From positions 76,117,501 to 76,181,500 of the forward strand of contig CM056574.1 in assembly GCA_029721435.1 (NCBI GenBank): DNA of 64,000 nucleotides, in the 5' to 3' direction. This document shows, one piece after another, positions 43,382 through 54,512 of the stretch (its first letter is position 1; each line of letters starts with the position of its first letter). The position numbers were made by a program, and so were the translations under genes. Source of the stretch: Gymnothorax reevesii (taxonomy: Eukaryota; Chordata; Actinopteri; Anguilliformes; Muraenidae). The notes below the pieces were generated by a model. The model did no database searches and was not told the origin of the DNA. It saw only the letters and a list, made by a program, of their open reading frames with translations.

Positions 43382-44231
43382 GTGTGGAAGCTGACCAGCG
43401 GGGGCAGAGGGTAGGGGGGACAATTGTACTTTGGCACGGTACGGAACAATCGTACCTAATGTGAAAGCGCCCTTGATTGCCACGAACAGTCAGCTATTTG
43501 CACGCGGCACGTCACCTGCCCTTATATGGTGTTTAGTGGGTGTCATATATGCTAATTTAAAACAACTGGCCATGCACTTTCGATCTACGATCAAGTGGGA
43601 TTCAACATTTAGCACACCAAGGTAAAAACAGATTTGGACGGTAAGAGCATTTGGTGCATCCGGAGTTTATTTCTCTTATGTTTTCTCGTAGCAAAAATAT
43701 AAGAGAAATTTAGGAGAATATTGCTGCATGAGGCCCAATGAAATTCCCGTACTGTTGCACACCTTAAAGGGCATTTAAAGTCGATTCCCATTGTTTTTAT
43801 TAATCGGCTAATCAGCGAGCCGTACCTGCGCAAACGAACCGAAATAGAAAGATTATCTCCGCATGTACACAAAACATTAGTTTAAATGAATGAAATTTGT
43901 CATGTGATAATGCAAGATGGCAACAAAAGCAAGTGATTTTGTGTGTAAAATTGAATATTCAACATCCCATCTGAGATTCGACTTTAGATGCCCTTTAAGA
44001 CATGGTAGCAGGAATATTGGGGCAATAAAACCTCACAGGCAGGTTTCCAGAATGTCAGGCACATTTCAATGCAATAAATAATTACAGCAACCACTATTTA
44101 ATGTAACTATCTGAATCAGCTCATAAATTATAGTATCTATACCGATTGTCCTGATGTCAGATCAGAGAGAGAGAGAGATGTGTGCATGTGGGCGGGTGAG
44201 TGCGTGTGTAGGCTATTTGGATGTGTCCTTC
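43382..44231. other. Intronic sequence, unassigned
   Basis: I see no exon and no clear terminus. A (GA)n run lies at 44164-44178. Confidence 0.35.
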
Positions 44232-44381
44232 AGCTGCTTTCACACCAGACGCAAAACGAATTTTTCGCCCAACTGATTACATTCAAAGTCAATGTAAAGA
44301 CGTGTATTCGCGTCTTTGCATTGACTTTGAATGCAATCTGTTCTGCAAAAACTTTTTTTTGCGTCCAGTGTGCAGGCGGCT
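44232..44381. mobile_element. Small MITE, copy 2
   Basis: AGCTGCTTTCACACCAGACG opens it and GCGTCCAGTGTGCAGGCGGCT closes it. The interior pair ACATTCAAAGTCAATGTAAA / TTTGCATTGACTTTGAATGC forms a hairpin. It is the sister of 1773-1917. Confidence 0.78.
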
Positions 44382-46389
44382 TAATACTATATTTGTCCCT
44401 TAGGTTTTATCGCTTTTAGTGGGGCAAAGGAATTCAGCCTGATTGCAGATCACATTTCAAAAATAAATGTGTTACGTATCTTGCATTGTTGTCCATGTAT
44501 GTTAATCCTTACATTTTAAGCAGCAACAGGGTGTAATAATAGGAAAATGCTATCCATCGCTACTCTTCCCAATGATGCAGGCAGAAGAAATAAATGAGCA
44601 ATGGTCGTATTTCATTCCAGCTTCATAAGTTTGAATGATCTGACTTAGTTTAATTTTGAAATTCCTTTCAAGTTCGCGAAGGGTAATAATTCGCAATGCC
44701 CTAGCGAGTTAGCTAACTCATATTCGTAATGCTTAATAGAGAAGTAAGCGAGGCAGAAAACATTCCTGAAGCAGCAAGGTAAAATGCAACATTAACGCAT
44801 CATGCAGATATAGGACAGAGGCTTCTTTTTTCCAATTTTAAAAGTGAGGAGAGGAGCTCATTTGATTGGTGAAGATTTGACTCGGCTGTGTTAAACCCAT
44901 TCTCGGCTTCTCTCCTCCCTCTTTGCCTCTTGCACTGGCAGGAGGGACAGAGGTGGGATAGAGGAGTACTTGAGCCGGGCTGCACCGGGCACAAAATTGC
45001 AAAATATGCCTGGATACACCCCCTTGGCGCAGCGCTCCCTCCATTCGCCGCGCCTGTGCCTGGTCAACGAATTTAGAGCCCTCAGTGTCCTCAGTCCCTA
45101 AACATTCATGAAGTGTTGTGAAAAGGAATGACAGAAGTACAAAGTGGTTAACACTTTACTGTCCCATTTTTTTTAAATATTTTGCAAGAATCAAAATTTA
45201 GAAGTGTGCTTTGAAAAATTCTGTAAAATTCATGTGGTGAAACACCTAACAATGTGCCATTGTATGTAATACAGGTCAAAGATAACTACTTTTCGATTTA
45301 ATTTTATTATAACATACCATCCCAACTTTATATGGTTTTATGTTGTATTTGTTATATTTGATTACCAAATCATTCCAATGGTGATTCTGTCTAGTTAGCA
45401 ACAAGGTTTCAGATGTGCCACAATAGAGTTTATAGCCTGAATTCTGTACCACTGGCCTTGAGAATGGACCCATTGATCAAAGACCTGGACCTGCACCTGG
45501 AATTGTGGTATTAAATTGGGGTCTCAAAGACAAAAATGGGGGCAGGTATTGCATTGTATTATGCATTATTATTATTATTATTATTATTGTATTATGGTGA
45601 AGGGTGGATATCAGCGGCGCTGAACTGTTAGAGAAATGTGTGGAAAATAAGTTGGAAGATGCTCTATGACGTTGGATGGAATGTCGAGGCCAAACGACAA
45701 TAAAATCTAAGTCGCATGTTGCACTTGTGCTGAGATTCAATTTTGAAATTATTCACTGTGATTGTTATGTAGTTAAATGCACATACTGATGCTTATTACT
45801 GCCTTTGACGCTATTCTGTCACGTTTGTTTCAACAGCAACATATATTCTCACTGGATTTTATTGGAACCCGCGTGTCTTTTTGCATATTAATAGAGCATG
45901 ATGCAATGAGGCTGAAGTGCCACTAACAAAGTCAGGATCTGTCCAGAGAATGTAACTTGGCAAGCTAGTAGAGGCAATGCCCAAATTGTTCCTACCCAGC
46001 CAACATAATTTTACGTCTACAATAGCTAGCAGGCAGGTACATGAAAGACGGGCTGCTCAGTGTTTCATGTAGCTCCGTAGGTAGCTAGCTAGCTAGCGGG
46101 CCACAGCAGATGTCAAATGAAGGTATGCGCAAGTAACGTTGGTACGGTACACTTCAACTGAGCTAGAAACACAAAACAAACAGTGCTTGCATAATTGTTG
46201 GTGTCACTGAGCCTTCATTAGGCGTTGACTGTATCTCTAATGATTTTTATGTGCTAGCTAGCTTGGTTATCCAGCTAATTGAAAGAAGCAACGTGCAGTC
46301 CCACTGGATTGTTCAGAAACGAGCTAATAGTGCTTTTTTTGCATATTAATTTATAAATCCTTTCCGACCTGTATTTAATTGACTACACT
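44382..46389. other. Intronic sequence with dispersed repeat copy 2 and an (ATT)n run
   Basis: 44905-45070 is the second copy of the repeat at 11665-11835. An (ATT)n microsatellite lies at about 45566-45590. AGCTAGCT-rich DNA follows at 46080-46275. No coding sequence or transposon terminus was recognised. Confidence 0.5.
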
Positions 46390-47175
46390 ACAAAAGACAA
46401 GGTATTTAATGCTCAGGCTGATAAACTTTATTGTTTTACAGGAAATATTCACTCATTTTGAATTTGATGCCTGCAACACATTCCAAAAAAGCTGGGGCAG
46501 GGGCATGTTCACCACTTTGTTACATCACCTTTCCTTTTAACAACACTCAATACGCGTTTGGAGACTGAGGACACTTATTGTCGAAGCTTTGTAGGTGTAA
46601 TTCTTTCCCATACTTGCTTGATGTACGACTTCTGTTGCTCAACAGTCTGGGGTCTTTGTTGTATTTTGCGCTTCATAACGCACCACACATTTTCAGTGGG
46701 AGACTGGTGTGAACTGCTGGCAGGCCAGTCTATTACCCGTACTCTTTTACTTTGAAGCCACACTGTTGGAAGACGAGCAGAGTGTGGCTTGACATTATCT
46801 TGCAGTAATAATTACGGAAGTCCCTGAATGAGACATCACTAGAATGGCAGCATATTTTGCCCCAAAACCTGTATGTACCTTTCAGCATTAATGGTGCCTT
46901 CACAGATGTACAAATTACCCTTGCCATGGGCACTAACACATCCCCATACCATCATAGATGCTAGCTTTTGAACTTTGGCCTGATAACAATCTGGACAGTC
47001 CTTCTCCTCTTTAGCCCGGAGGACACGAAGTCCATGACTTCCGAAAAGATTTTGAAATGTGGACTCGTCAAACCACAGCACACATTTCCACTTTGCATCA
47101 GTCTATCTCAGACGACCTCAGGCCCAGAGAAGCCAGCGGCGTTTCTGAGTGTCGGGGCTGTCGCTTTGCTTGGTA
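46390..47175 (-). mobile_element. Tc1-like transposon fragment with transposase remnants
   Basis: It is from the same superfamily group as 21640-23038. The minus strand reads [60 protein letters not shown], then VRVIDWPASSSHQSPTENVW and CVMKRKIQQRPQTVEQQKSY. A frameshift and a short deletion remove the middle catalytic Asp region. The final acidic motif reads SPTEN. The left end shows the inner TIR region (near 46375-46400). The right (5') end is cut at about 47175, where a LINE begins. Confidence 0.82.
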
Positions 47176-47184
47176 GAGTTTTAA

Positions 47185-47812
47185 CTTGCACTATACCTAA
47201 TCCGGACACTCACACTATCAGTCAGTTACATTGTTCAAATTTGCAGATGATACTACCGTAGTGGGTTTAATCACCAGGAATGATGAAGCAATGTACAGAA
47301 ACCAGATCTCATCTCTGGTGGACTGGTGTAATACAAATAATCTGGAACTGAATGTTTCAAAAACCAAGGAGGTAGTTGTGGATTTTCAAAACAGGCATGA
47401 TGACCCCCTTCCCTTAGCCATCAATAGCACTGAGAGTGGACAGGTATAAATTTCTGGGAGTTAACATCTCGTCTTGCTTGAAATGGAAGGACAACACCAG
47501 CTCCATTTTCAAGAAAGACCACAAGAAAAAGCAGCTGAAAAAGTATGGTGGGTCCTGCAAAGGTTTTCTGCAGTTTTATCAGGCTGTACAGAGCATCCTT
47601 ACCTTTGCTATTACTGTTTGGTTTGGGAGTGTCTTTGCAGAGGAGAGGCAGCTGAACAAGGTGGTGTGCACTGCATCAGAAATTAATGAGTGTGAAATCC
47701 CATTATTCTCGGAAATCTATGAGCTCAGACTGCAAAAAAGAGGGCTTAGGATTTTAAAGGCCCGCTCCCACCCGGCTAACGGCCTTTTTAGGTTGCCGGC
47801 CGAAGGCCAGTA
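47185..47812 (+). pseudogene. L2/Maui-like LINE reverse transcriptase fragment
   Basis: The frame reads LFKFADDTTVVGLITRNDEA, SLVDWCNTNNLELNVSKTKE, then after a frameshift YKFLGVNISSCLKWKDNTSS, FLQFYQAVQSILTFAITVWF and LQKRGLRILKARSHPANGLF. The catalytic FADD and the thumb region are present. The endonuclease and the 5' RT are missing. It abuts a decayed Tc1 on the left. A possible 3' end of a similar LINE is at about 52545-52975. Confidence 0.82.
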
Positions 47813-48063
47813 ACCTAATGTCACCTTAAGTCTGGCGGTGTTGTGGGCGTCTGCATCGTCTGTTTAAAGCCGTATCTCGAAAACGGTCTGATGAATTTGT
47901 TATGGCCCCAATTAGTTATGACATATCGGATGGCAAGGGATAACAGATAAAATGTTAAAACTTAAACAGATTTAATTAAACAAAGAAAAACTGACCAAGA
48001 TTGATAATAACAAAAATGAGATATTTACAGTCCCTTGATAATGGACATGGGGTCGCTATCTTG

Positions 48064-49690
48064 ACTCATGACTATTCAACGTGCTGGACGGCACCATATC
48101 ATCATCTTCTTGAGCCTTCTTTCCCATAGCACGGGTCACTGCGCAAAAAGGATACAGGGATGGGTCTTCATCGCCATCTTCAGTGCTCAGCTGTGAAGTA
48201 AGATGAACAGGGGGAACTACATTGCCCCCAGCCAGGTCATTGCCCAGCAATAGAGAAATACCCTTGATAGGTAGACTTGACATAAGTCCCACCTTTCCCT
48301 GTCCTGTAACTAAATCTGACTTCAAGAATACAGAGCATAGGGGTACAGATATAGTCTTCCCTTGAATACCTTATACAAGTATGAAATGCCCAGAAGCGGT
48401 CTCATCACGTAACTCCAAGGAGTCCATCAACAAAAGTGACTGAGAGGCTCCTGTATCCCTTAGGATATATATGGGTACAGGAGGAGAATGCCTATTCAGA
48501 ACCTCAAATCCCTTTGGCACAAATGGAAGAAATTCCTCCTTCACAAAGTCAGCAGTATCAGGCTTCTAAGCCCCACAAGGAGCAGGCAATTTATCAGATC
48601 GTCATCTACTACTGGGTTTTCTAACCTTGTCTTCAAAAAGGTTTGGTATCATTTTCTTTTTTTCTTAGCTTTAAGGAACCAACAGTTAGTTGTAACATGA
48701 CCAGATTTCTTGCAATAATTGCAAACTAGACCACTTTTGTCACTGTCAGCTTTCACACTTCGATCAGACCTGTGACTAGATTTCTGAGCACCATCACCAG
48801 ATTTGTCTTTGTCTTTGGGTGAGGAATCTTGGATATCACGGTTACCTTTCTTCTGAAATTTGGACCATCTATTGTTACTGCTGGACTAAAATTTGGACTT
48901 GTGTGAGAACATATTTGTCTGCTTGCTTCTCATTAAGGTAGGTCTTAATATCATCCTTAAGACAATTCTTGAATTCTTCAACTAACACCATCTCTTTTAG
49001 TGAGTTGAAATCATCCTTGACTTCCACAGCAGTACACCAGCGCTCAAAGCAAACCTTCTTCTCATTAGCAAATTCCACATAAATCTGATTTGTCAGATTT
49101 CTTCAGACCTCTGAATTTCTGTCAGTAAGCCTCTCATAATCTGCAGACAAAGCCAAATAGGCTTGTTGAGCTTTACCATTGAGTACAGTTTGCAACATCA
49201 GAGGCCAGTGTTCCTTTGGCCACTGACAACTCTTAGCTACCTTCTCGAAGCACTGGAAATACTTATCAACCTCCTTTTCCGTGAATGGAGGCACCCGTTT
49301 TACCTCCTGGCTAGCATGAAATTTGTTTACAGCATCCATTTAAATTTTTCTTCTCTATCTAACTTCTGTAAATCAAAATCTCTTTCTGCTCTTTCCTCTT
49401 TCTCTCTCTCTTGCTAATTTTTCAAACTCAAACTGCCTTTGTTTTTCTTTTTCCTCTATTTCAATCTCTGGCATTTTTAATTTAAGTTCCATTTCTACAT
49501 TTGGATTTTCCACTGGAAACTGTTCCAGATCTCCTGGTGCAAACACATTTTCATCAATGTAATATTCAACAATCTCTCTAGCCAGTTTTGCTTTTTGCAT
49601 GGCTGGTTTTACATCTGTCAGCTCTGTTTGCATATTTCTAGCAGTTCTGTCTTTTTGAAAGACTTCAAAACCTCTACGGTTGGTCATGCC
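48064..49690 (-). pseudogene. Gypsy gag and partial protease, frameshifted
   Basis: Pieces in order on the minus strand are: a charged coiled-coil-like region (EIEIEEKEKQRQFEFEKLAR), a capsid-like part (FTEKEVDKYFQCFEKVAKSC, QWPKEHWPLMLQTVLNGKAQ), a second capsid part (NEKKVCFERWCTAVEVKDDF, VEEFKNCLKDDIKTYLNEKQ), and a CCHC knuckle near 48730-48690 (CNYCKKSGHVTTNC). A protease C-terminal part follows (SLPIKGISLLLGNDLAGGNV). Frameshifts separate the pieces. The RT is absent. Confidence 0.82.
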
Positions 49691-49802
49691 AAGAAATCAA
49701 CCATTGCTGTTGATCTGTCAATATATATCCAGAAAAATTTAAAAAAAAAAATTTCACAATTTGAAATTTTGGATTTTCAATAAATGACTCACACAGTGGT
49801 CT

Positions 49803-49820
49803 ATCCCGGACCAGCCCCCA
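49803..49820 (-). other. Primer-binding site resembling tRNA-Pro complement
   Basis: On the minus strand it reads TGGGGGCTGGTCCGGGAT, one base different from the 18-base complement of the tRNA-Pro 3' end used by many retroelements. It lies a few bases after the 5' LTR end, where a primer-binding site should be. It also fixes the orientation of the element. Confidence 0.75.
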
Positions 49821-50312
49821 AAATTTTTTAAGGCCCCAATTTGTTATGACATATCGGACAGCAAGGGATGACACACAAAATTTTACAACTTAAACAGATT
49901 TAATTAAACAAAGAAAATCTGACCAAGATTGAAAATAACAAAATTGAGATATTTACAGTCCCTTGGTAATGGAAATGGGGTTGCTATCTTGCGATGTCCT
50001 GGGACAGAAAAAAGCTCCAACTCAGGCAACAATCCACAAAACGAGCTTCACAGGTCTTGAAAAGAGTGACAGGTCTGGTCAAATTTATCCTTCCACTATT
50101 TTTCCTTGCAATTTCTCCTACTACTTTACTCTCTCAATTTTTCTCCTGATATACTCTTTTCCAGCCCCCTCCCACCTTTCAGACTTTTCAATTCTCTGCG
50201 ACTTTCCCCTCTAAGGCATGCCCAGGACATGCCCAAAACCTAGCTCCAGACTTGGCTCAACAAAAAAAATTGTCAATACTGCCATCTAGTGGCTTTTTTT
50301 TTCCACATTACA

Positions 50313-50589
50313 ATTTTTTTTTTATTTGGGGATGTGATCAAACAGGTCATCAAGTTAATGTCTGAGCAAAAAATTTTTTTATTGAATCGCTTGGCATTTT
50401 TATGTTGAAAATGGCCATTTTTGGCACTTGGGTGCAATTTTCTCAGAAACTGTCTGATTAATTTTTTTTATCGCAGCTATGGAATCAGTATCATGACCTG
50501 CTTCAACTGTATAAACAACATTTTGATTGAATTGCTCCTTCGTAGCGCCACCTAGGCAACGTGTCTGGACTTGCGCATGTCCAGCATAT
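50313..50589. other. Intronic sequence, unassigned
   Basis: It is AT-rich with poly-T runs next to the Gypsy LTR. No feature was recognised before the satellite. Confidence 0.35.
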
Positions 50590-51790
50590 CATGCTTGCTG
50601 AGCATTGTCAGCAGGTTGAATTTGACCTTGAGCCTCAAGGTCAAGGTCAAATTGAAAAAATGTGCTATAATTCTCTTAATATAACATTTAGAGCTTAGGT
50701 ACGTATGAGTCACCTATAGAGAATTAGGTGTGCTGAACATTGTGTCAGTCACATTTGACCTTGGGCCTCAAGATCAAGGCCAAATGGCAGGAATGTGCTA
50801 AAACTTTAGAGCTTAGATATGTATGAGGCATGTATTGGGAGTCATGTATGCCAAACATTCTTGGTTTTTCGAATTTGACTTGAGCCTCAATGTGAAGGTC
50901 AAATGACAAATATGTGTTATAACAGCTTAATGTGGCATTTAGAGCTGAAGTATGTGTGAGACACCTGCAGGGAATCATGAAACCCTAACATTCTCAGCAA
51001 GTTGAATATGACATTGGGTGTCAAGATCAAATGGCACAAATGTGCTATAACCTGCTGAATATGGCAATCAGAGCTCAGGTGTATTTAGGGCACCTATAGG
51101 AAACCATGTATGCTGAACATTCTTAGGCAGTCAGTCAAATTTGATGTCGGGCCTCAAGGCCAAGTTGATATGACAAAAAGGCCCATATTTATTAACCTCC
51201 GCGAGGAGGTTTATGTTTTCGGTGCCGTTTGTTTGTTGGTTTGTTTGTTTGTTTGTGTACAAGATAACTCAAAAACTAATGGCCGGATTTTGATGAAATT
51301 CAGGATAGGTGGGTATTAAGTCAAGGAAGAGGTGATTAAATTTAGGCATATCTCGGCCAAAGTACTGCTGAGATATACTCCAAAGTTCAAGATTTCAAGT
51401 CTTTCCAATGGGCCGGAGTTCCAATCGCCGTGCTTTTGGCTTTGCTGCCCCCTGGCGGCGGAGGTTCTGCGCTCTCTGAGTGCTCTTCTAGTTTAATATT
51501 GTTTTTCGAGCTTTGGTATGTGTTAGCCACTAATAGCAAATCATATATGCTGGTGTTTTCGGCATATTGGATTTGACCTTGGGCAACAAGGTCCAGGTAA
51601 TGACAAAAACAGCCTAATGTTGGCTTTAGATTTTCAGTATGTATTGGATACTAATGAAAAATCATGTATGCTGATCAAACACACCATGGATTTGACTTTG
51701 GTCTTCAAGGTCAAGGTCATGTGACAAAATCAATCTATTTAGTTCGTTGTTTAATAATGTCTTTAGACATTAGTATGTATTAGGCACTAA
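50590..51790. repeat. ~130-bp satellite-like tandem array, about seven units
   Basis: Each unit carries TTTGACCTTGGGCCTCAAGG-like, then AATGACAAAAATGTGCTATA-like, then GGCATTTAGAGCT, then ATGTATGAGGCACC-like and ATCATGTATGCTGAACATTC-like blocks. Landmarks fall near 50621, 50752, 50872, 51004, 51137, 51569 and 51690. Units are about 70-85% alike by eye. A 300-bp MITE (51194-51493) splits the array between the fifth and sixth units. Confidence 0.85.
51194..51493 (+). mobile_element. Widespread MITE starting AACCTCCGCGAGGAGG
   Basis: It starts AACCTCCGCGAGGAGGTTTA, has a (GTTT)n run (51225-51255) and ACTCAAAAACTAATGGCCGG, and ends GGCGGAGGTTCTGCGCTCTC then TGAGTGCTCTTCTAGTT. I recognise this layout as a repeat found in many animal genomes. 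A partial second copy is at about 41450-41510. It has no coding capacity. Confidence 0.75.
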
Positions 51791-52369
51791 CCCATATATA
51801 ATTTAAATTTTTACAGGCATTGTAACTGCATGGTCGACGTTCTTTTGCGATGGATTGCGGCGATGAAAACTGGTCAAAATCCATTTTTGGATGTTGATTC
51901 CGATTAGCATCATGGATAAAAAGAATAGTACTAATTAGACCCACTCAGTGGCAGTGTTGTGTAAAAAGAATCATTGCCTGAAAGCAGAGCAAGAACCAGA
52001 AGTGAATTGAGAAGATGGCGCACTTCACAAATTGACGGCAGACGACAGTGAAAATTCATGTTGGAAAAAAATCTAATTGGATTTCATGATGTAGACTTCT
52101 TAAAGATTATATTTTTGCTAAATTGCAGAAAAGTGACATATAAATTTTGCTGTCTGTTACTCATGAAAAAGTGTGACCGCTCAGTCGAGTTGCACAATAA
52201 TGATAACTTTCTCACTGAGCAGCATTGGCCCGCAGAAGTGTGCAAATGAAACAGTTCTCTTCTTTCACATAGACAAATTGATTCGAAGGACCGTGAATTG
52301 ATTTGCAGTGGTATGGGACAATTTGCCATCACCGCCAAAATTTGCGAAAAAATTCAACGCGTTTAATTT
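51791..52369. other. Intronic sequence, unassigned
   Basis: No exon and no repeat terminus was recognised. Confidence 0.35.
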
Positions 52370-52975
52370 TTTTTCCGGATGTCCGAGCTGGAGCTTTTTA
52401 ACACCAGTATCATGTCAACAATATGTTGCTTTCGCAAAAATTCGTCTTGGCTTCCTGTTGAATCCGCAGACTGATGCTTGTTACTTTTCTCCTGTTGGAG
52501 CTAGAACTGCCAGCAACCTTCAGGGCCATAGGCACTCTAGTTAACTTTCTCCTCACACAAATAAGACTGAGAAAGCATCAAGACCAGAACAAGCAGATTC
52601 CAGAATAGCACATACCCCCAAGCTGTCCGACTCCTTCACACTTTGTTACACTTTTAGCAACACATAGGTTTTAATTATAGGGTTGGAACCGTTTTATGGT
52701 TTTATGCGCAGTGGTTATTTATTCATTCACTTATTTACTCATTTATTGTTCATTTTACTGTTGCTATTCCTCCACGGGGCTTTAGTATTTATTTCCTTAA
52801 GATTGATTTTATCTCCTTGTTTGTTTTTTTTTTTTTTGTTGGATTGATTTTATCTTCTCGTTGGATTTTATCTAGATTGATTATGTTTTTTTAAGTAATG
52901 TGGTCAATGTGTGAGATCCATTGAAACAAATTCCAATCAAAAACATCGACAAGGAAGTAAAGTATTGAACCTTGA
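52370..52975 (+). mobile_element. Possible 3' end of an L2/Maui-like LINE
   Basis: CCCCCAAGCTGTCCGACTCC at about 52617 resembles the last coding segment of such LINEs (a PQAVRLL-like motif). The 3' region has ACAAGGAAGTAAAGTATTGA, then a TTGAA-type tail. No upstream RT is joined to it. It is a weak call based on 3'-end style. Confidence 0.4.
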
Positions 52976-52984
52976 ATTACCTGT

Positions 52985-53302
52985 TTCCAATTAACCTTGA
53001 ATTACCTGTTTCCAATTAACCTGTTCACCTCTGGAATGTTCCTGTTTTTCGAGCATTCCTCAACTTTCCCAATTTTCGTTGCCCCTGTCACAGGTTTTTT
53101 TTGAACTCGTTGCAGGAATCAAATTCATAATGAGTCAATATTTCCCACAATACAATAACGTTTATCAGTTTGAACATTAAATATCTTGTCTTTGTTGTCC
53201 AGTCAATTGAATATAGGTCAAAAAGGATTTGCAAATCATTGTATTCAGTTTTTATTCACGTTTTTCACAATGTCCTAACTTCATTGGAATTGGGGTTTGT
53301 AG
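52985..53302. mobile_element. Tc1-like terminal fragment with long TIR
   Basis: It ends TTCATTGGAATTGGGGTTTGTA (last bases at 53302) and includes ATTTGCAAATCATTGTATTC and CAATTGAATATAGG, which match the right end of the Tc1 at 21640-23038. Only the 5' untranslated side is present. A 25-bp tandem duplication (TTGAATTACCTGTTTCCAAT) lies at its left edge. Confidence 0.8.
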
Positions 53303-53493
53303 TATGGTGCAACTTGTCATATTGAACCAAACGTTAATCATCTCATCTGCTACACTGTATCTGTTAATGAGCATAGCAAGATAGCGAGACCCCACTTCAA
53401 TCCCATAATGCCTAGCGTGTACATCATCATGCTTGGGGCTCATTGGATTCCTCCTTCTTTCCTTCTTAATTAGGCCCATCTGTTCTTTTTTAG

Positions 53494-53617
53494 TTTGGAG
53501 TCACCCACTCGCTCCCTGAGCATGGATGCACCCATGGGAGTACACATCAAAGCAATGGCTGGAAACATTGAGGTTGCCTCCAATGAGGATGTTATTCTGC
53601 ATACCATGGACAAAATG
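53494..53617 (+). CDS. sgcg: Sarcoglycan coding exon (likely sgcg exon 7)
   Basis: This 124-bp exon follows a T-rich tract ending TTTTTTAG (acceptor AG at 53492-53493) and is followed by GTGAGA at 53618. It enters in phase 2 and leaves in phase 0. It reads [20 protein letters not shown] and continues to end in HTMDKM. The [12 protein letters not shown] block is a sarcoglycan signature and is closest to the gamma paralogue. The length equals the human SGCG exon 7 as I remember it (c.579-702). It lies about 37.9 kb from the previous exon, across the TE-filled intron. The [20 protein letters not shown] part differs from mammalian gamma-sarcoglycan at several positions, as expected for a fish orthologue. 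Confidence 0.92.
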
Positions 53618-54274
53618 GTGAGAGCTAATATACCTCCACTGACAAGTTAATCTTTCAATGAGATTTAGCTAGTATTAGGGTTCCTTAAGAATGCTGCCAT
53701 GAGGTGTACAGGTGGTCTTCGCCCTTTTCTTTTCAACAAAAGTAGCACCTATTACTAAAACCCCATAAGTCACACTTGACTTGACTTGACTTGTGGGGTT
53801 TTAGTAATCAGCGCTTCGAATGAAATATGATCTGGTCTTAAACAAATAGTTGCCGAAACTGATTCAGAGGTCTTGTGAAATCGTTCCAGAAAATAACTGA
53901 TATCAGTATGTCTGCAGTGCGCTGAGCATATTTAGGTTCAGGTCTGTGGACTCATAGCCTTTTAACAAACAATTACACTTACCTGGTTCCCATCTACTCT
54001 GCTGAGTTAGAAATCAACTAGTTAATTTGCTCAGTTAATCATTTCAGTCTGTAGATTGCCAAATTTCATTCGACAGCATTTTTGTTTGTAGCTTTTTGAA
54101 ATTTAAATGGTCATGAAACGGCACAGATTTGCCTGAAAGGGTTTGTTTGGTTTTCTGTCAGCCGACATTTGGCTATTTCATGCAAATGCAAAAATAATTT
54201 ATACATCATGTTCAAAATGCTTTACAAAATGCTCTCCTTCTTCACTGTATTTAGATGATAAAAAGCAAATCATT
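53618..54274. other. Start of the last sarcoglycan intron
   Basis: The donor GTGAGA opens it. It includes the hairpin at 53751-53808. Nothing else was recognised before the repeat array at 54275. Confidence 0.5.
53751..53808. repeat. Intronic perfect 15-bp hairpin with TTGAC repeats in the loop
   Basis: The arms ATTACTAAAACCCCA (53751-53765) and TGGGGTTTTAGTAAT (53794-53808) pair perfectly. Pairing extends a further 6-7 bases with one mismatch. The loop has three TTGAC units. It starts 134 bases after the exon 7 donor. Confidence 0.85.
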
Positions 54275-54512
54275 ACAGCCCAAGCACTGAGGGCGGAAGA
54301 CCCTATTGGAACTGTTGTGTATTTTATTATTAGGGCCCGAGCACCAAGGGTGCAACGACCCTCTTGTCATTGTAGTGTTTATTAGGGCCCGAGTCGATTG
54401 CAAGTTGTCTGGGGACCCTATTGAAATCGCGCTGTTTATTATTATTATTAGGGCCCGAGCTGACTGCAAGTCATCCGCGGAGGACCCTATTGAAATCACG
54501 CTGTTTATTGCT
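54275..54512. repeat. Array of similar transposon-terminus units
   Basis: Four units of 52-65 bp begin at about 54279, 54332, 54384 and 54450. The last three start AGGGCCCGAG, and the units contain GACCCT(A/C)TTG-like blocks and end in TTTATT(ATT)n. The next element at 54513 starts with a variant of the same head. They look like repeated ends of one large family of fish repeats (GGGCCCGAGCACC type). Confidence 0.7.

Larger units (their letters stand above)
47898..50312 (-). mobile_element. Gypsy retrotransposon deletion derivative
   Basis: On the minus strand it runs: 5' LTR (50312 to about 49825, starting TGTAATGTGG), primer-binding site (49820-49803), Gag, zinc knuckle, protease part, then directly the last ~165 bp of the 3' LTR (48063-47898, ending GGGGCCATAACA). 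RT, RNase H, integrase and most of the 3' LTR are missing, so one deletion joined protease to the LTR. The same LTR family forms the solo LTR at 5106-10499. The flanks (AATT and ATTT) do not give a clean target duplication. Confidence 0.85.
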
